A stretch of DNA of 64,000 nt. Origin: PALSA-129 sp050014595. GTDB lineage: Bacteria > Acidobacteriota > Terriglobia > Bryobacterales > Bryobacteraceae. Positions 15,825 through 25,900 of this stretch are shown here, piece by piece. Both the position numbers and the translations under genes were made by a program. The number at the start of each line of letters is the position of its first letter. Position 1 is the first letter of the stretch. The notes beneath the pieces were generated by a model that saw only the letters and a list, made by a program, of their open reading frames with translations, had not been told where the DNA came from and ran no database searches. The stretch covers positions 58,479 through 122,478 of the forward strand of contig JBEKDA010000009.1 in NCBI GenBank assembly GCA_050014595.1, in the 5' to 3' direction.

Positions 15825-16842
15825 AGCCAAGCAAGCGCACTTCAAAGGCAAAGACTGGATCACCACCGAGGAATGGTCGGACAACGAACTGGACGTGATG
15901 CTCGACGTAGCGTCTGACCTGAAGCGGAAATTCAAGGGGCGGATTCCGCATCGCCACCTGCCGGACCAGACCATTTTCCTGATGTTCTTCGACAAGTCGA
16001 CGCGCACGCGGAACTCCTTCGAGGCGGGCATCACGCAGCTCGGCGGGCATGCGCACTTTCTGACCTCGGACGTGATGCAAATCTCCCACGGCGAGAGCGC
16101 CAAGGACACCGGCATCATTCTCTCCAGTTATGGCCACGCCATCGCCATTCGCCACGACCTGGTTCCAGGCGAAGGCAACGCTTACATGCGCGAAGTGGCT
16201 AAGTGGGCGGACGCCCCGGTGATCAACATGCAGTGCGACGTGGACCACCCCTGCCAGACGCTGGCCGATTTGATGACCATTCGCGAGTTGCGCGGGCGCC
16301 ATACGCGCAGGTTGAAGGTTGCGGTCTCGTGGGCCTATGCGCCGAGCTATGCCAAGCCGCTTTCGGTGCCGCAGGGGCTGATCATGTTGCTGCCGCGCTT
16401 CGGCATGGACGTGGTGCTGGCGCACCCGCCGGAGTACGGGCTGATGCCCGGCACGGTCGAGGCGGCGCACGCCAACGCGGCCCGCGGCGGCGGGCGGTTC
16501 CGCATGGTCGACAGCATGGACGAAGCCTTTCGCGAGGCCGACGTGGTGATCCCCAAAAGTTGGGGATGCCTGGACACGATGGGGGCGAACCCGGCGGAAT
16601 CGCTGCGCATCGCCAAACAGTATACGCATTGGATCTGCAACGCGGAGCGCATGACGCTGGCGAAGAAGGACGTGCTCTACATGCACCCGCTGCCGGCCGA
16701 CCGCGGCAACGAGGTGACCGACGAGGTGATCGACGGACCCAACTCGGTGGTATATCAGGAAGCCGAGAACCGGCTGCACACGGCCAAGGCGATCATGGCG
16801 CTGACCATGGCGGACCGGCCGGTGGACTACCAGATCGGCTGA
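15817..16842 (+). CDS. ygeW: Knotted carbamoyltransferase YgeW
   Basis: 341 residues from the ATG at 15817, which overlaps the end of the preceding gene. Aspartate/ornithine carbamoyltransferase fold: DKSTRTRNSFE (carbamoyl-phosphate loop, about 58-68), DHPCQTLADLMT (about 143), HPLPADRGNEVTDEV (about 290). The pattern fits the YgeW family of unknown natural amino-group substrate, found beside YgeY, YgfK and carbamate kinase. In purine degradation it would phosphorolyse a ureido group to carbamoyl phosphate, which the next gene product can use to make ATP. Confidence 0.88.
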   Translation: MTEAKQAHFKGKDWITTEEWSDNELDVMLDVASDLKRKFKGRIPHRHLPDQTIFLMFFDKSTRTRNSFEAGITQLGGHAHFLTSDVMQISHGESAKDTGIILSSYGHAIAIRHDLVPGEGNAYMREVAKWADAPVINMQCDVDHPCQTLADLMTIRELRGRHTRRLKVAVSWAYAPSYAKPLSVPQGLIMLLPRFGMDVVLAHPPEYGLMPGTVEAAHANAARGGGRFRMVDSMDEAFREADVVIPKSWGCLDTMGANPAESLRIAKQYTHWICNAERMTLAKKDVLYMHPLPADRGNEVTDEVIDGPNSVVYQEAENRLHTAKAIMALTMADRPVDYQIG

Positions 16843-16845
16843 GCC

Positions 16846-17790
16846 ATGCGAGAAACGCTGGTCATTGCGTTGGGCGGCAACTCCATCACGCGTGCCGGAG
16901 AGCCCGGCACGATTCCGCAGCAGTTTGAGCACACGGCGGAGACGCTGAATCACCTGGCGCCGCTGTTTCACAGCGACGCGCGCATCGCCATCACCCACGG
17001 CAACGGGCCGCAGATCGGCAACATTCTGATCCGCGTGGAAGAGGGCGAACGGCGCGTGCCGCGGCTTCCTCTGGACACCTGCGTTTCCGATTCGCAGGGC
17101 GGCATGGGCTACATGATCCAGCGGGTGGCCTGCGAGTTGTTCCGGCGCGAGAACCTCGAACGCACCGCCGCCACCATCATCACCCAAGTGCTGGTGAACG
17201 AAGGCGACCCGGAGATGGTCGACCCCAGCAAGCCCATCGGCCGGTTTTATGGGGCGGATGAGATCGCGGGCATTCGCGCGGAGCGGCCGCATTGGGAGAT
17301 GCGGGAAATTGAAGCGGGCCGCTGGCGGCGCGTGGTGGCGTCGCCGCGTCCGCTGCGGATTATCGAGAGCGATGCGATCGCCTGCCTGCTGGATGCCGGG
17401 ATAGTGGTGATCGCCGCCGGTGGCGGCGGGATTCCGGTGGCGTGGGATGGCGCCAGGCTGCTGGGCGTGGAGGGCGTGATCGATAAGGACCTGGTCTCGT
17501 CGTTGCTGGCGCGCGACCTTCACGCACAGAAGCTGATCATCGTGACTTCGGTGGATCGCGTGGCGGTTCGCTACGGCCGCCCGGACCAGCGCTGGCTGGA
17601 TAAGATCACGGTGCGACAGGCTCGCGAGTATCTGGCGGCGGGCGAGTTTCCGGCGGGGTCGATGGGGCCCAAAATCGAAGCCGCCATTGAGTTCGTATCG
17701 CAGGGCGGCGAGCAGTGCATTATCACTTCCACCGAGCGCGTCGCGCAAGCGGTGAACGGCTCGGCCGGAACTCACATCGTGGCATCATGA
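16846..17790 (+). CDS. arcC: Carbamate kinase
   Basis: 314 residues, usual family length. Amino-acid-kinase fold: LGGNSITRAGEPG at the N-terminus, HGNGPQIGNIL, AAGGGGIPV and VDRVAVRYG motifs of carbamate kinases (ArcC/YqeA). It converts carbamoyl phosphate plus ADP to ATP, ammonia and CO2. It starts three bases after ygeW stops. With YgeW it forms an energy-conserving pair for the island. Confidence 0.9.
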   Translation: MRETLVIALGGNSITRAGEPGTIPQQFEHTAETLNHLAPLFHSDARIAITHGNGPQIGNILIRVEEGERRVPRLPLDTCVSDSQGGMGYMIQRVACELFRRENLERTAATIITQVLVNEGDPEMVDPSKPIGRFYGADEIAGIRAERPHWEMREIEAGRWRRVVASPRPLRIIESDAIACLLDAGIVVIAAGGGGIPVAWDGARLLGVEGVIDKDLVSSLLARDLHAQKLIIVTSVDRVAVRYGRPDQRWLDKITVRQAREYLAAGEFPAGSMGPKIEAAIEFVSQGGEQCIITSTERVAQAVNGSAGTHIVAS

Positions 17791-19067
17791 TCCTGACCAA
17801 CGCGCGAATCCTGACGTTCGACGACGACCACCGTGTGCTCGATTCCGGCAGCGTCGAAGTGCGCGCCGACGGCAGCATCGGGCGAGTGCGGAGTGGCCGC
17901 GCGCCCGGCGCGGAAATCGTGGATGCCGGCGGGCGCCTGCTCATGCCGGCGCTGATCAACTGCCACTCGCATCTTTATAGCACGCTGGCGCGGGGTATGA
18001 CGCTTGCCGGCGCGCCGCCCGCGGATTTTCCGGCGATTCTGAAGAGGCTGTGGTGGCGATTAGATCGCGCGTTGAACCTGGAAGACGTCTACTACAGCGC
18101 GCTGATCGGGCTGATCGACTCGGCCAAGAACGGCGTCGGCACCGTGATCGATCACCACTCGAGTCCCAACGCCTGCGCGGGAAGCCTGGATGTGATCGAG
18201 CGGGCCTATCGCAAGGTGGGGTTGCGCGGGGCGACGTGTTACGAAACCAGCGACCGTGACGGCAAGGCGGCTGCGGCGGCCGCGATCGCCGAGAACGTTC
18301 GCTTCCTCGAGCGCCGGCGGCGGGAGGATACGGTGGGAGCGGCATTCGGTCTGCATGCGGCCTTCACCCTCAGCGACGGCACGCTGCGCGCGTGTGTGGA
18401 GGCCAACCAGCCGCTCGCCGCCGCGTTCCACATCCATGTGTCGGAGGACCGCTGCGACCGCGCGGCGGTGAAACGCCTGAGCCGGCTGGGCATTCTCGAT
18501 GGACGCACGCTGGCCGCGCATGCCATCCACGTAACCGCCGCGGAGCGCAAAGTGCTCGCGCGGAGCGGCGTGAACGTGGTGCACAACCCGCAGTCGAACT
18601 GCAATAACGCCGTGGGCACGGCGGCGCTGATCGAGCTGTTTCGCGATGGCGTGACCGTGGGGCTGGGTTCGGATGGCTATGCGCCGCGGCTTTGGGAAGA
18701 ATTCAAGACGGCCTTGCATCTGCAGAAAGTGCGGGCGCGCGATCCGCGTGTGGGCTGCGCGGAAGCTTACGCCGCGGCGTTTCGGAACAACCGCGCCATT
18801 GTCCGCAAGATCTGGGGCGTGGAAGTGGGCCGCATCGCGCCCGGCGCGAAGGCCGATCTGGCGCTGTACGATTACTTCCCCCCGACGCCCATGGCGCCCG
18901 GCAATCTCTTTGGCCACCTGCTGTTCGGAATCTCGAACGCGCCGGTCGATTCGCTGATGGTCAACGGCCGCTGGGTGCTGCGCGATAAGCAATGCGTCAA
19001 CGTGGACGAGCGCCGCGTGGCTGAGAAGGCGTCGCGGCGCGCGCGGGCGCTCTGGGAAAGATTTTAG
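17787..19067 (+). CDS. ssnA: SsnA-type amidohydrolase
   Basis: 426 residues from the ATG at 17787 (ATGA overlap with the kinase gene). Amidohydrolase-superfamily motifs: MPALINCHSHLYSTLARGM (HxH metal ligands), FHIHVSEDRCD, HAIHVTAAE, HNPQSNCNNAVG and GLGSDGYAPRLWEEF (metal Asp). This matches the SsnA putative aminohydrolases, which co-occur with YgfK and selenium-dependent molybdenum hydroxylases. It probably hydrolyses an opened or reduced purine ring. It is distinct from the 8-oxoguanine deaminase at the start of the island. Confidence 0.85.
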   Translation: MILTNARILTFDDDHRVLDSGSVEVRADGSIGRVRSGRAPGAEIVDAGGRLLMPALINCHSHLYSTLARGMTLAGAPPADFPAILKRLWWRLDRALNLEDVYYSALIGLIDSAKNGVGTVIDHHSSPNACAGSLDVIERAYRKVGLRGATCYETSDRDGKAAAAAAIAENVRFLERRRREDTVGAAFGLHAAFTLSDGTLRACVEANQPLAAAFHIHVSEDRCDRAAVKRLSRLGILDGRTLAAHAIHVTAAERKVLARSGVNVVHNPQSNCNNAVGTAALIELFRDGVTVGLGSDGYAPRLWEEFKTALHLQKVRARDPRVGCAEAYAAAFRNNRAIVRKIWGVEVGRIAPGAKADLALYDYFPPTPMAPGNLFGHLLFGISNAPVDSLMVNGRWVLRDKQCVNVDERRVAEKASRRARALWERF

Positions 19068-19074
19068 GAGAGAT

Positions 19075-20418
19075 ATGAAAACCGTACCCGGTCCCACCTA
19101 TCAAGAGATGTTGCATCCGGAGTTGTTGCCGGCGGCAATCCGCGGCGCGGCCCTGGCGGGCGTGGCCACCGAGCTCGACCCCATCAACCTGTTCAACATC
19201 ACGTGGCGGGGAGCCGGCAACCAGGTGCGGCACGTGGTGCTGCCCAAGGAACTCACGGGCGTGCGCGCCAACATCGTGGTGATGGTGGGCCGGTATTTTC
19301 CATCCGGGAGCCACAAGGTGGGTCCGGCGTACACCACGCTCATGGAGGGCGAACTGGCGGGAGAGATCTCGCCCGGCGTGCACACCATCATCGGCCCATC
19401 GACCGGCAACTTCGGCATCGGCGTGGCGTATGTTTCAAAGCTCAAGGGCTACCCCGCCGTCGTGATCATGCCGGAGGGGATGAGCCGCGAACGGTACGAG
19501 CGCATTCGCCAATACGGCGGCCAACTGGATCTGACGCCCGGGTCGGAGAGCGACGTGATCCTGGTATTGGAGCGCACCGAGGATTACAAGAAGGACCCGA
19601 AGAACAAAATCCTGGCGCAGTTCGAGCTGCTGCCCAACTATCGCTTCCACCGTTACGTGACCGGGCGCGGCGCCATCGACGCGGCGCGCGGGCATGGGAA
19701 CGGGCGCGTCGCCGGGTTCGTTTCGGCGCCGGGCTCGGCCGGGACGCTGGCCGCGGGCGATGAGATCAAGGCTCGTTATGCGGAAGCGGTGGTGTGCGCG
19801 CTCGAGCCCAAAGAATGCTCCACGCTGTTCGACAATGGCCGGGGAACGCACCGCATCGAAGGCATCGGCGACAAGATGGTGACGCTGATTCACAACGTGT
19901 TGACCACCGACTACGTGATGCTGGTGCACGATGACGACTGCGTGATCGGCCTGGAGTTGATGGAGCGGCGCGCGGCGATGGTGGAGCAGCTTCTGGGGAT
20001 GCCGCAGGGAAGCCTGGCGGTGTTCGCGGGCATGTTTGGAGTTTCGGGCATCTGCAACGTGCTGGGCGCGATTCGCCTGGCCCGGCATCTGAATCTGGGC
20101 TTCGAGGACAACGTGGTGACGATCGCGACGGACGGCTTCGACCGGTATCCGTCGGTTCTCGCCGATTTGGAAAAACGGCGGGGGCCGGTGGACGCGTCGT
20201 CGTTCGAAGAAGTGTTTCGCGGAGGCGCGCCGGACGAGATCCTGGATGTGCGCGGCACGGACGAAAAGCAGCGGCTCTTCCATTACAAAGAGCAGGTGTG
20301 GAGCGGGTTCCATTACTCGCACGCTTACCTGGAGAGCATGCAGTCGCAGGGCTTCTGGGATGGGGAATTCGAAAAGGTCGAGGCGATTGACCGGGCGCTG
20401 ATCAGCTCACGCCAGTAA
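19075..20418 (+). CDS. PLP-dependent (PALP-family) lyase of unknown substrate
   Basis: 447 residues with AGGAGAG seven bases upstream. Fold type II PLP enzyme: PSGSHKVGPAY with the Schiff-base Lys, then GPSTGNFGIGVAYVSKLKGY as phosphate/cofactor loop, VIMPEGMSRERYERIRQYGG and SAPGSAGTLAAGDEIKARY. The SGSHK form is like TrpB or cysteine synthase. It is longer than, and different from, the about 400-residue diaminopropionate ammonia-lyase YgeX normally found in yge clusters, but occupies the equivalent position at the end of this operon. Whether it replaces YgeX is inference. Confidence 0.7.
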   Translation: MKTVPGPTYQEMLHPELLPAAIRGAALAGVATELDPINLFNITWRGAGNQVRHVVLPKELTGVRANIVVMVGRYFPSGSHKVGPAYTTLMEGELAGEISPGVHTIIGPSTGNFGIGVAYVSKLKGYPAVVIMPEGMSRERYERIRQYGGQLDLTPGSESDVILVLERTEDYKKDPKNKILAQFELLPNYRFHRYVTGRGAIDAARGHGNGRVAGFVSAPGSAGTLAAGDEIKARYAEAVVCALEPKECSTLFDNGRGTHRIEGIGDKMVTLIHNVLTTDYVMLVHDDDCVIGLELMERRAAMVEQLLGMPQGSLAVFAGMFGVSGICNVLGAIRLARHLNLGFEDNVVTIATDGFDRYPSVLADLEKRRGPVDASSFEEVFRGGAPDEILDVRGTDEKQRLFHYKEQVWSGFHYSHAYLESMQSQGFWDGEFEKVEAIDRALISSRQ

Positions 20419-20746
20419 CGGGCGCGGAGCGCAGCAGCATCATCGCCTGAGCCGCCACTCCCGTGCCCGGGAGGCGGAAAAAAGCCGTTGGCTGCGAATT
20501 CCGTTGGACCAGGCAGCGCTGGGACCCATCCCAGCCCTCCACCCGCACCGCGGTTCCGCGCCTTTCCACCTTATAAACGGCGGTCGCGCCGAATTCCGCG
20601 CCCAGGGCGGGCAGGGACCATCCGGACGGATCGAGCATCCGCATGCCGCCCTGGCGGTCGATCAGGATGGCCATATCCTGCAGGCTGCTATCGCCGCTCG
20701 CCGCGATATCCAGGATGTCACCGGCCTGCTGCAGAAAAGCTCTCAC
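20402..20746 (-). CDS. Small hypothetical protein
   Basis: About 114 residues if started at the GTG at 20746; the open frame extends further but that part overlaps a toxin stump in another frame. Conserved-looking core: QQAGDILDIAASGDSSLQDM, AILIDRQGGMRMLDPSGWS, LPALGAEFGATAVYKVERRG, VRVEGWDGSQRCLVQR. It looks like a short cytoplasmic beta-rich protein. Function not recognised. It overlaps the end of the PALP gene by 17 bases, convergently. Confidence 0.45.
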   Translation of the reverse strand: MRAFLQQAGDILDIAASGDSSLQDMAILIDRQGGMRMLDPSGWSLPALGAEFGATAVYKVERRGTAVRVEGWDGSQRCLVQRNSQPTAFFRLPGTGVAAQAMMLLRSAPVTGVS

Positions 20747-20790
20747 TGAAGAGCTTATCGACGCCCGGCGAAGTTTTTTCGGGGAAATCT

Positions 20791-20859
20791 TTAGACTGGC
20801 GCCAAAGCTGGTCGTTGGACGAGGCGTGGAGAGAGATTTTCGTCCAGTAACAGGCTCAC
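20791..20859 (-). pseudogene. N-terminal stump of a DUF5615 toxin
   Basis: A GTG at 20859 overlaps the TGA of the DUF433 antitoxin gene (GTGA) and encodes VSLLLDENLSPRLVQRPALA, the classic start of DUF5615 PIN-like toxins with the catalytic Asp-Glu. The frame reaches a TAA at 20791-20793 after 22 residues; the rest of the toxin is gone. This is a clean truncation next to an intact antitoxin. Confidence 0.7.
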
Positions 20860-21077
20860 CCGACCTTCGCTCTGCGGCCGGTTTCGGCGGCGAACTGGTA
20901 CACAGCCGGGAAGTCGTCCTTCTCGAGGTCGGGATGTTCATCGAGGATCTGTGCCTCGGTCATTCCGGCGCCTAGCCATCCGAGGATGTCCCACACCGTG
21001 ATGCGCAAACCTCGGACGCACGGCTTACCGCCGCGCTTCCCGGGCTCAATCGTAATCTTTGCGACTGCTGCTGACAT
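20856..21077 (-). CDS. DUF433 antitoxin-family protein
   Basis: 73 residues. DUF433 signature: ITIEPGKRGGKPCVRGLRIT, VWDILGWLGAGMTEAQILDE, HPDLEKDDFPAVYQFAAETG. Such proteins neutralise and co-repress with DUF5615 toxins. Here the toxin is reduced to a 22-codon stump, so the gene is a solitary antitoxin, perhaps still a regulator. The upstream sequence has a CTGATACAGATAG near the expected promoter. Confidence 0.8.
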   Translation of the reverse strand: MSAAVAKITIEPGKRGGKPCVRGLRITVWDILGWLGAGMTEAQILDEHPDLEKDDFPAVYQFAAETGRRAKVG

Positions 21078-21138
21078 TCTCTATCTGTATCAGTATGACA
21101 CTTCGCGCATTGGTGTTCCACTGCCCCCGAAGAATCCT

Positions 21139-22770
21139 TCACCCCCCGCCTTCCACAGCTTTCTCCATGCACCGCAAGATGCCGTTCGGCTCGGCCACGC
21201 CCATGGCTGCGATCGCGTCGGCGCGGTCCTGCGTGTCGGCAACGGCATAGATCCGCAGTTCGTCCGCGTTCCCCGAAGGGCGCACGTGGGCTACATCGCC
21301 GTTGTCGAAGATCACGCGCACGCCATCCGTGTAATCCACATGGCTGATCTTGCCAAAGCCCATGGCAGGCGTGAAGAATCGTGCAAGGTCGCTGCCGGGA
21401 GAGAGAAACGCGACCAGCTTCAGACCAGCCGCTCTGGGGAACTGCTCCAGCAGCGCGGCGCGGCTGAAGCGCTTTGGCAGTTGGGCGAACAGGTCCACCA
21501 ACGAAAGCCCTTTCCCCGCCGCGGCGAAAAGCGTTCCCAGGATCGGCAGAATCGCGTCTCTTGTTGGCAGCGCCCTCAAGGTCGCGCCATCCCGCTCAAT
21601 GTCCGAGCCAGTCAGGAACCCGCCATTGGCTTCCCACCCGCAAACTCGTTGCTTCCCTTTGCGGCGGGCCTCTTCGATTCCGGCGATCACGAATGGCGAG
21701 CCGATGCGTGTCTTCGGTTCGACCATGCCTGCCAGCGCCCCCCGGTCCACGGCGTCATTGCAACTGATGGGCACCACCACGGCATCGGCCTGGAGATACT
21801 CCGCCACCACCATGCCCACCAGGTCTCCACCGAAGAAGTGCGCCTTCGCCGTTACCGGATTCACTCCCAGAATGAGCGGCCGGTCGCTGTCGCCATCGGT
21901 CGACACAATGGCATCGAGCGGTCCATGCCGCGCGGCGGCCTCATCGGCCAGCGCCTGAATGGCCGCCAACTGCGGCTCGCCGATGTTTTCCGTGTCGATG
22001 GGAACGAACGTATCGCTGCGTCCCGCCGCGATTACCTCGGCGCTCATGCGTTCGAGCACTTCCACCAGCAGGTCGCGCCCCACCGCGGAGTGTTGATAGA
22101 CCAGGATGCGTTTCCCGCCGAGAGACTGGCCCGCGAAGAAGCTCGTGAATCGCTCGATCCAGGCGGCGCGGGCTTCGGGCTGTTCCGCCGGGAGCTCCTG
22201 GTGGCCGCTCTTGAACAAGCCGCGATGGTCGAAGAGCGACTCATCCCGGCGCTGGTCATACAGCCTCTGGCGAACCATCCGCACGCGCTCGCTGATGGGT
22301 GCTTCCTCCTGTTTGAGCAACTCGCCCCGGCTGCTATTGGTCTTGTATCCGTTCCGGTCGAATGGAATGTGGCTGCCGGTCACCATGATGCTGCCCTTGC
22401 CGCGGGCCAGCGCATAACACATCAGCGCCGGCGTCGGGATCAATCCCAGGTTGACCGTGCGCATCCCGGCGTCACGGATGGCCGCCGCGATTGCCTGCGC
22501 GATCTCCCCGCGTCCGCCCTGCTCCGGCACGAAACGGTCGGAGCTTTGCCGCAGGTCGCGCGCAAAGAAAAACTCCTCGCCGCGGACGATTCCGCCCTCG
22601 GAAGGATCGCGCGACTGCAAATACTCAAGCTCCGCCAGCGCGTTGATGTAGACCTCCAACTGCGTGAGATCCACCACCTTGCCGCGCCGCCCGCTGGTGC
22701 CGAATTGCAGCTCCAGCGGCTCGTAAGTGAGACTCGAACGAAGCGAGTCCGTGTGCGTTGCTGGATTCAT
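21139..22770 (-). CDS. Phosphohexomutase (phosphoglucomutase/phosphomannomutase family)
   Basis: 543 residues of the alpha-D-phosphohexomutase superfamily. Motifs: FGTSGRRG near the N-terminus, the catalytic phosphoserine Ser133 in TGSHIPFDRNG, the Mg loop STDGDSDRP (Asp292/294/296), the sugar-binding GWEANGGFLTGSD and the C-terminal phosphate-binding RPSGNADELRIY. It interconverts hexose-1- and hexose-6-phosphates; glucose or mannose specificity cannot be told. The TGSHIP variant (usually TASHNP) is noteworthy but seen in some members. Confidence 0.85.
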   Translation of the reverse strand: MNPATHTDSLRSSLTYEPLELQFGTSGRRGKVVDLTQLEVYINALAELEYLQSRDPSEGGIVRGEEFFFARDLRQSSDRFVPEQGGRGEIAQAIAAAIRDAGMRTVNLGLIPTPALMCYALARGKGSIMVTGSHIPFDRNGYKTNSSRGELLKQEEAPISERVRMVRQRLYDQRRDESLFDHRGLFKSGHQELPAEQPEARAAWIERFTSFFAGQSLGGKRILVYQHSAVGRDLLVEVLERMSAEVIAAGRSDTFVPIDTENIGEPQLAAIQALADEAAARHGPLDAIVSTDGDSDRPLILGVNPVTAKAHFFGGDLVGMVVAEYLQADAVVVPISCNDAVDRGALAGMVEPKTRIGSPFVIAGIEEARRKGKQRVCGWEANGGFLTGSDIERDGATLRALPTRDAILPILGTLFAAAGKGLSLVDLFAQLPKRFSRAALLEQFPRAAGLKLVAFLSPGSDLARFFTPAMGFGKISHVDYTDGVRVIFDNGDVAHVRPSGNADELRIYAVADTQDRADAIAAMGVAEPNGILRCMEKAVEGGG

Positions 22771-22815
22771 TCGTATCCTTATGCCGTTATCGATGCAGTC
22801 TCGTGTGCCACGAAA

Positions 22816-22844
22816 ACCGCTCTCTTACGTTCGCGGCTCGGATT
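22816..22844 (+). repeat. Dispersed REP-like repeat, copy 1
   Basis: Core CCGCTCTCTTACGTTCGCGG followed by CTCGGATT. One of six copies in the window (22816, 28260, 36486 inverted, 46750, 49336, 50573). It lies between the phosphohexomutase start and the stop of the downstream-coordinate BNR gene. Confidence 0.8.
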
Positions 22845-22909
22845 GGAGTCGCGACCGTCGGGAAGCCGTCCCACAATACAGGAGCGAACTTCTGAAACCA
22901 CGTGCTTAG

Positions 22910-25900
22910 CTACTGCTTCGGCCTCACGTCAACCAGGCTGATTTTCTGCTTCTCCGCGGCGCGATTGAAGGCCGCAAGATCCTGGCTCAGGATTTGATCC
23001 CAGCGGTTCAACTGCTCTTCGAGCTCTGCGCTGAGTTTCGCGAATAACTGCTGTTGCCCTTCGGTGGGCGCCGCGTCCGTCGAGTCCACGCTCCAGCTCA
23101 GGTAGATCAACTGCTCGTCGATCATGGTCGGATAGCGCAGATCCCCCTCCGTGCTCTTCATCTTTACCTGCATGACCTTTTCCTCCACCGCCGCGATCTT
23201 CTTCAGCAGATCGTCGGCCAGCGGCTTCAACGGCTCCCACGCCGGCACGTTCTTGTAATGCTGCCCGAGCGCCGTCAATTGCGCGCGAAGGTCGCGGATT
23301 TCATTGACCGCGTTGTGCAGGGATGTCAGCCGGCGCGCGATCTGCTTTTCCAAATCGAACTGCTTTTCGAGGTCGGCGGCCGACAGTTGGATGCGCAGGT
23401 CCTGGCGCAGTTCGAGCGGCGCGGTTTGGCTCCGGCCTCCGGCGGTGAGGCGCACCTGGTATGTGCCGGGAAGAGACATGGGCCCCTTGGGCGGGATATC
23501 GGCTTCGTAAAACGCGCCCGGAACTTTGACCGGATCTTCCTGGCGCAGATTCCAGAACCAGCGGTTCAAGCCCGCCTCCGCGGGCAGCACCTCACTCAGC
23601 CGCTGGACGTCCGGCCACTCCGCGGGCCCCAGGTCTTCGTCCGTCTTGACACTGGAATAGGTCTTCACCAGATTGCCCTGCGCATCCAGGATTTCCAGCT
23701 TCACGGCATCCTTGGGCGCGGACTTCAGATAGTAATAAATGATGGCGCCGGGTGGCGGATTCTCGCCCGCCGGCTGGCGCCGGTCGAGCGCATCGGGGAA
23801 CCGCACACGGTACGCCGGACGCGGCGCGAAGAGTTTGACCGCTGCGTCCACATCGGCAGGCGCCAGCATACGCAGAGGAGTCAGATCGTCCAGAATCCAG
23901 AAAGCGCGGCCGTGCGTGGCCACCACCAGGTCGTCGTCTTTGACCACCAGGTCGTGGACCGGCACGCTGGGAAGGTTGAGCCGCAGCTTTTGCCAGTGCG
24001 CTCCGTCGTCGAATGAAATCCAAACCCCGGTTTCGGTCCCGGCGTAGAGCAGTCCCTGGCGCTTCGGATCCTCGCGCACGGTGTGCACGTAATCGCCATC
24101 GGGAATGCCGGCGGCGATCCCGGTCCAGGTTTTGCCGTAATCGGCGGTCTTGAAGACGTAGGGCTTGAAGTCATCCAGCTTATGGCGGTCCACCGCGACG
24201 TAGGCCGCCGCCGCGCTGTGGGGCGATGGGTCGATCATGCTGACCAAGCCCCATTCCGGCATCGACGGCGGCGTGATGTTCTGCCAGGAGCCGCCGCCGT
24301 TGCGCGAAACGTGCAGCAGTCCATCGTCGCTGCCCGCCCACAGCAGGCCCTTTTCGAGCGGCGATTCGGCCAGCGCAAAGACCGTGTCATAGTATTCCAC
24401 GCTGGTGTTGTCGCCGGTGATGGGGCCGCCGGAAGCGCGCTGCTTGGACTTGTCGTTGCGCGTCAGATCGGGGCTGACGATGGTCCAGCTCTTTCCCTGG
24501 TTGGTGGTCTTGAAAACCACTTCGCCCGCGGTGTAGATCACGTTGGGGTCGTGCGGGGAAAAAAGAATCGGTTCGGTCCATTGAAAACGATGCGGGAAGT
24601 CGGCCACGCCGTGCCCGGCGAAATCGACCGGCCAGGGTGAAATATCGAGGCCCTGCTCGGTGTGCTTGTCGAAACGAAACACTCCCTGGCCGGCCGAATA
24701 GACGATGTTGCCATCGCGCGGATCGGCGGCCATGAAGGCGCTCTCCTGTCCCGCCACCTCATACCAGTTGCGCATGCCAATCAAGCCCGCATCGCTCCAA
24801 CTCGCCGTGGCCACGGGGCTGTTGTCCTGCTGCGCGCCGAAAACGTAATAGGGGAAGCGATTGTCGGTGGCGACGTGATAGAACTGCGCGGTCGGCTGAT
24901 TCATTTGCGGCGTCCAGTTCTTGCCGCCGTCGATGCTGACGGTGGCGCCTCCATCGTCGCCGTTAATCATGCGCGCCGGGTTGGCGGGGTCGATCCACAG
25001 CGCGTGATGATCGCCATGCGGCGCGGGAAGCAGCGTGAAGGTCTTGCCCGCATCGGTGGAACGGAACATCCCGGTGTTCAGCACGTAGACCGTGTCGGCA
25101 TCGTGCGGGTCGGCGAAGACGTGGCTGAAGTACCAGGCGCGCTGCCGGTACCGTTCATCGTCGTTGACCGGCTCCCACTTATCGCCGCCGTCATCGGAGC
25201 GGTACAGGCCGCCCTTTTCGGCTTCGATGAGTGCATAGACGCGGTTCGCGTCCGCGCCGGAAACGGAGACGCCGATCCGCCCGAGCACGCCTGCGGGCAG
25301 GCCGTTGCCTTCCAGGTGCTTCCAGGTGGCGCCGCCATCGGTCGACCGGTAGAGACCGCTGCCGCCGCCGCCGCTGGTGAAAGCCCAGGGTTCGCGCTGC
25401 GCCTGGTACATGGCCGCAAACACAACATTGGGATTGCCCGGCGCGAAGGTGATGTCGGTCGAGCCGGTGCGGTCGTCGACATACAGAACCTTCACCCAGG
25501 TCTTGCCGCCGTCGGTCGAGCGGAAGACGCCGCGCTCCGCGTTGGGCGCAAACGCGTGGCCCATCGCCGCCGCCAGAACCGTCTCGGGGTTGCGCGGGTC
25601 CACCAGAACTTTCGGGATATGGCGCGAGTCGCGCAATCCCAGGTTCTTCCATGTCTTGCCGCCGTCATTGGAACGGTAGACGCCGTCACCGTAAGAAATG
25701 TCTCCGCGCAGGCATCCTTCGCCCGTGCCCACATAAACGATGTTGGGATCGGACGGAGCCACCGCAATGCTGCCGATGGAGGAAACGGCTTCCTTATCGA
25801 ACTGGGGCGTCCAGTGCGCGCCGCCGTCGATGCTCTTCCACACTCCCCCTGCCGCCGCGCCGAAGTAATAGGTTTGCGGGTCGCCCGCAACGCCCGCGAC

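Noticed and set aside
13896..16118. 740-codon minus-strand frame opposite ygfK/ygeW
   Set aside because: Antisense shadow of two well-supported genes; no domain and biased composition.
7202..20418. Purine island as a nucleoside antibiotic or phage-defence cluster
   Set aside because: Every recognised family belongs to purine/ureide catabolism; no transferase, transporter or effector typical of those systems.
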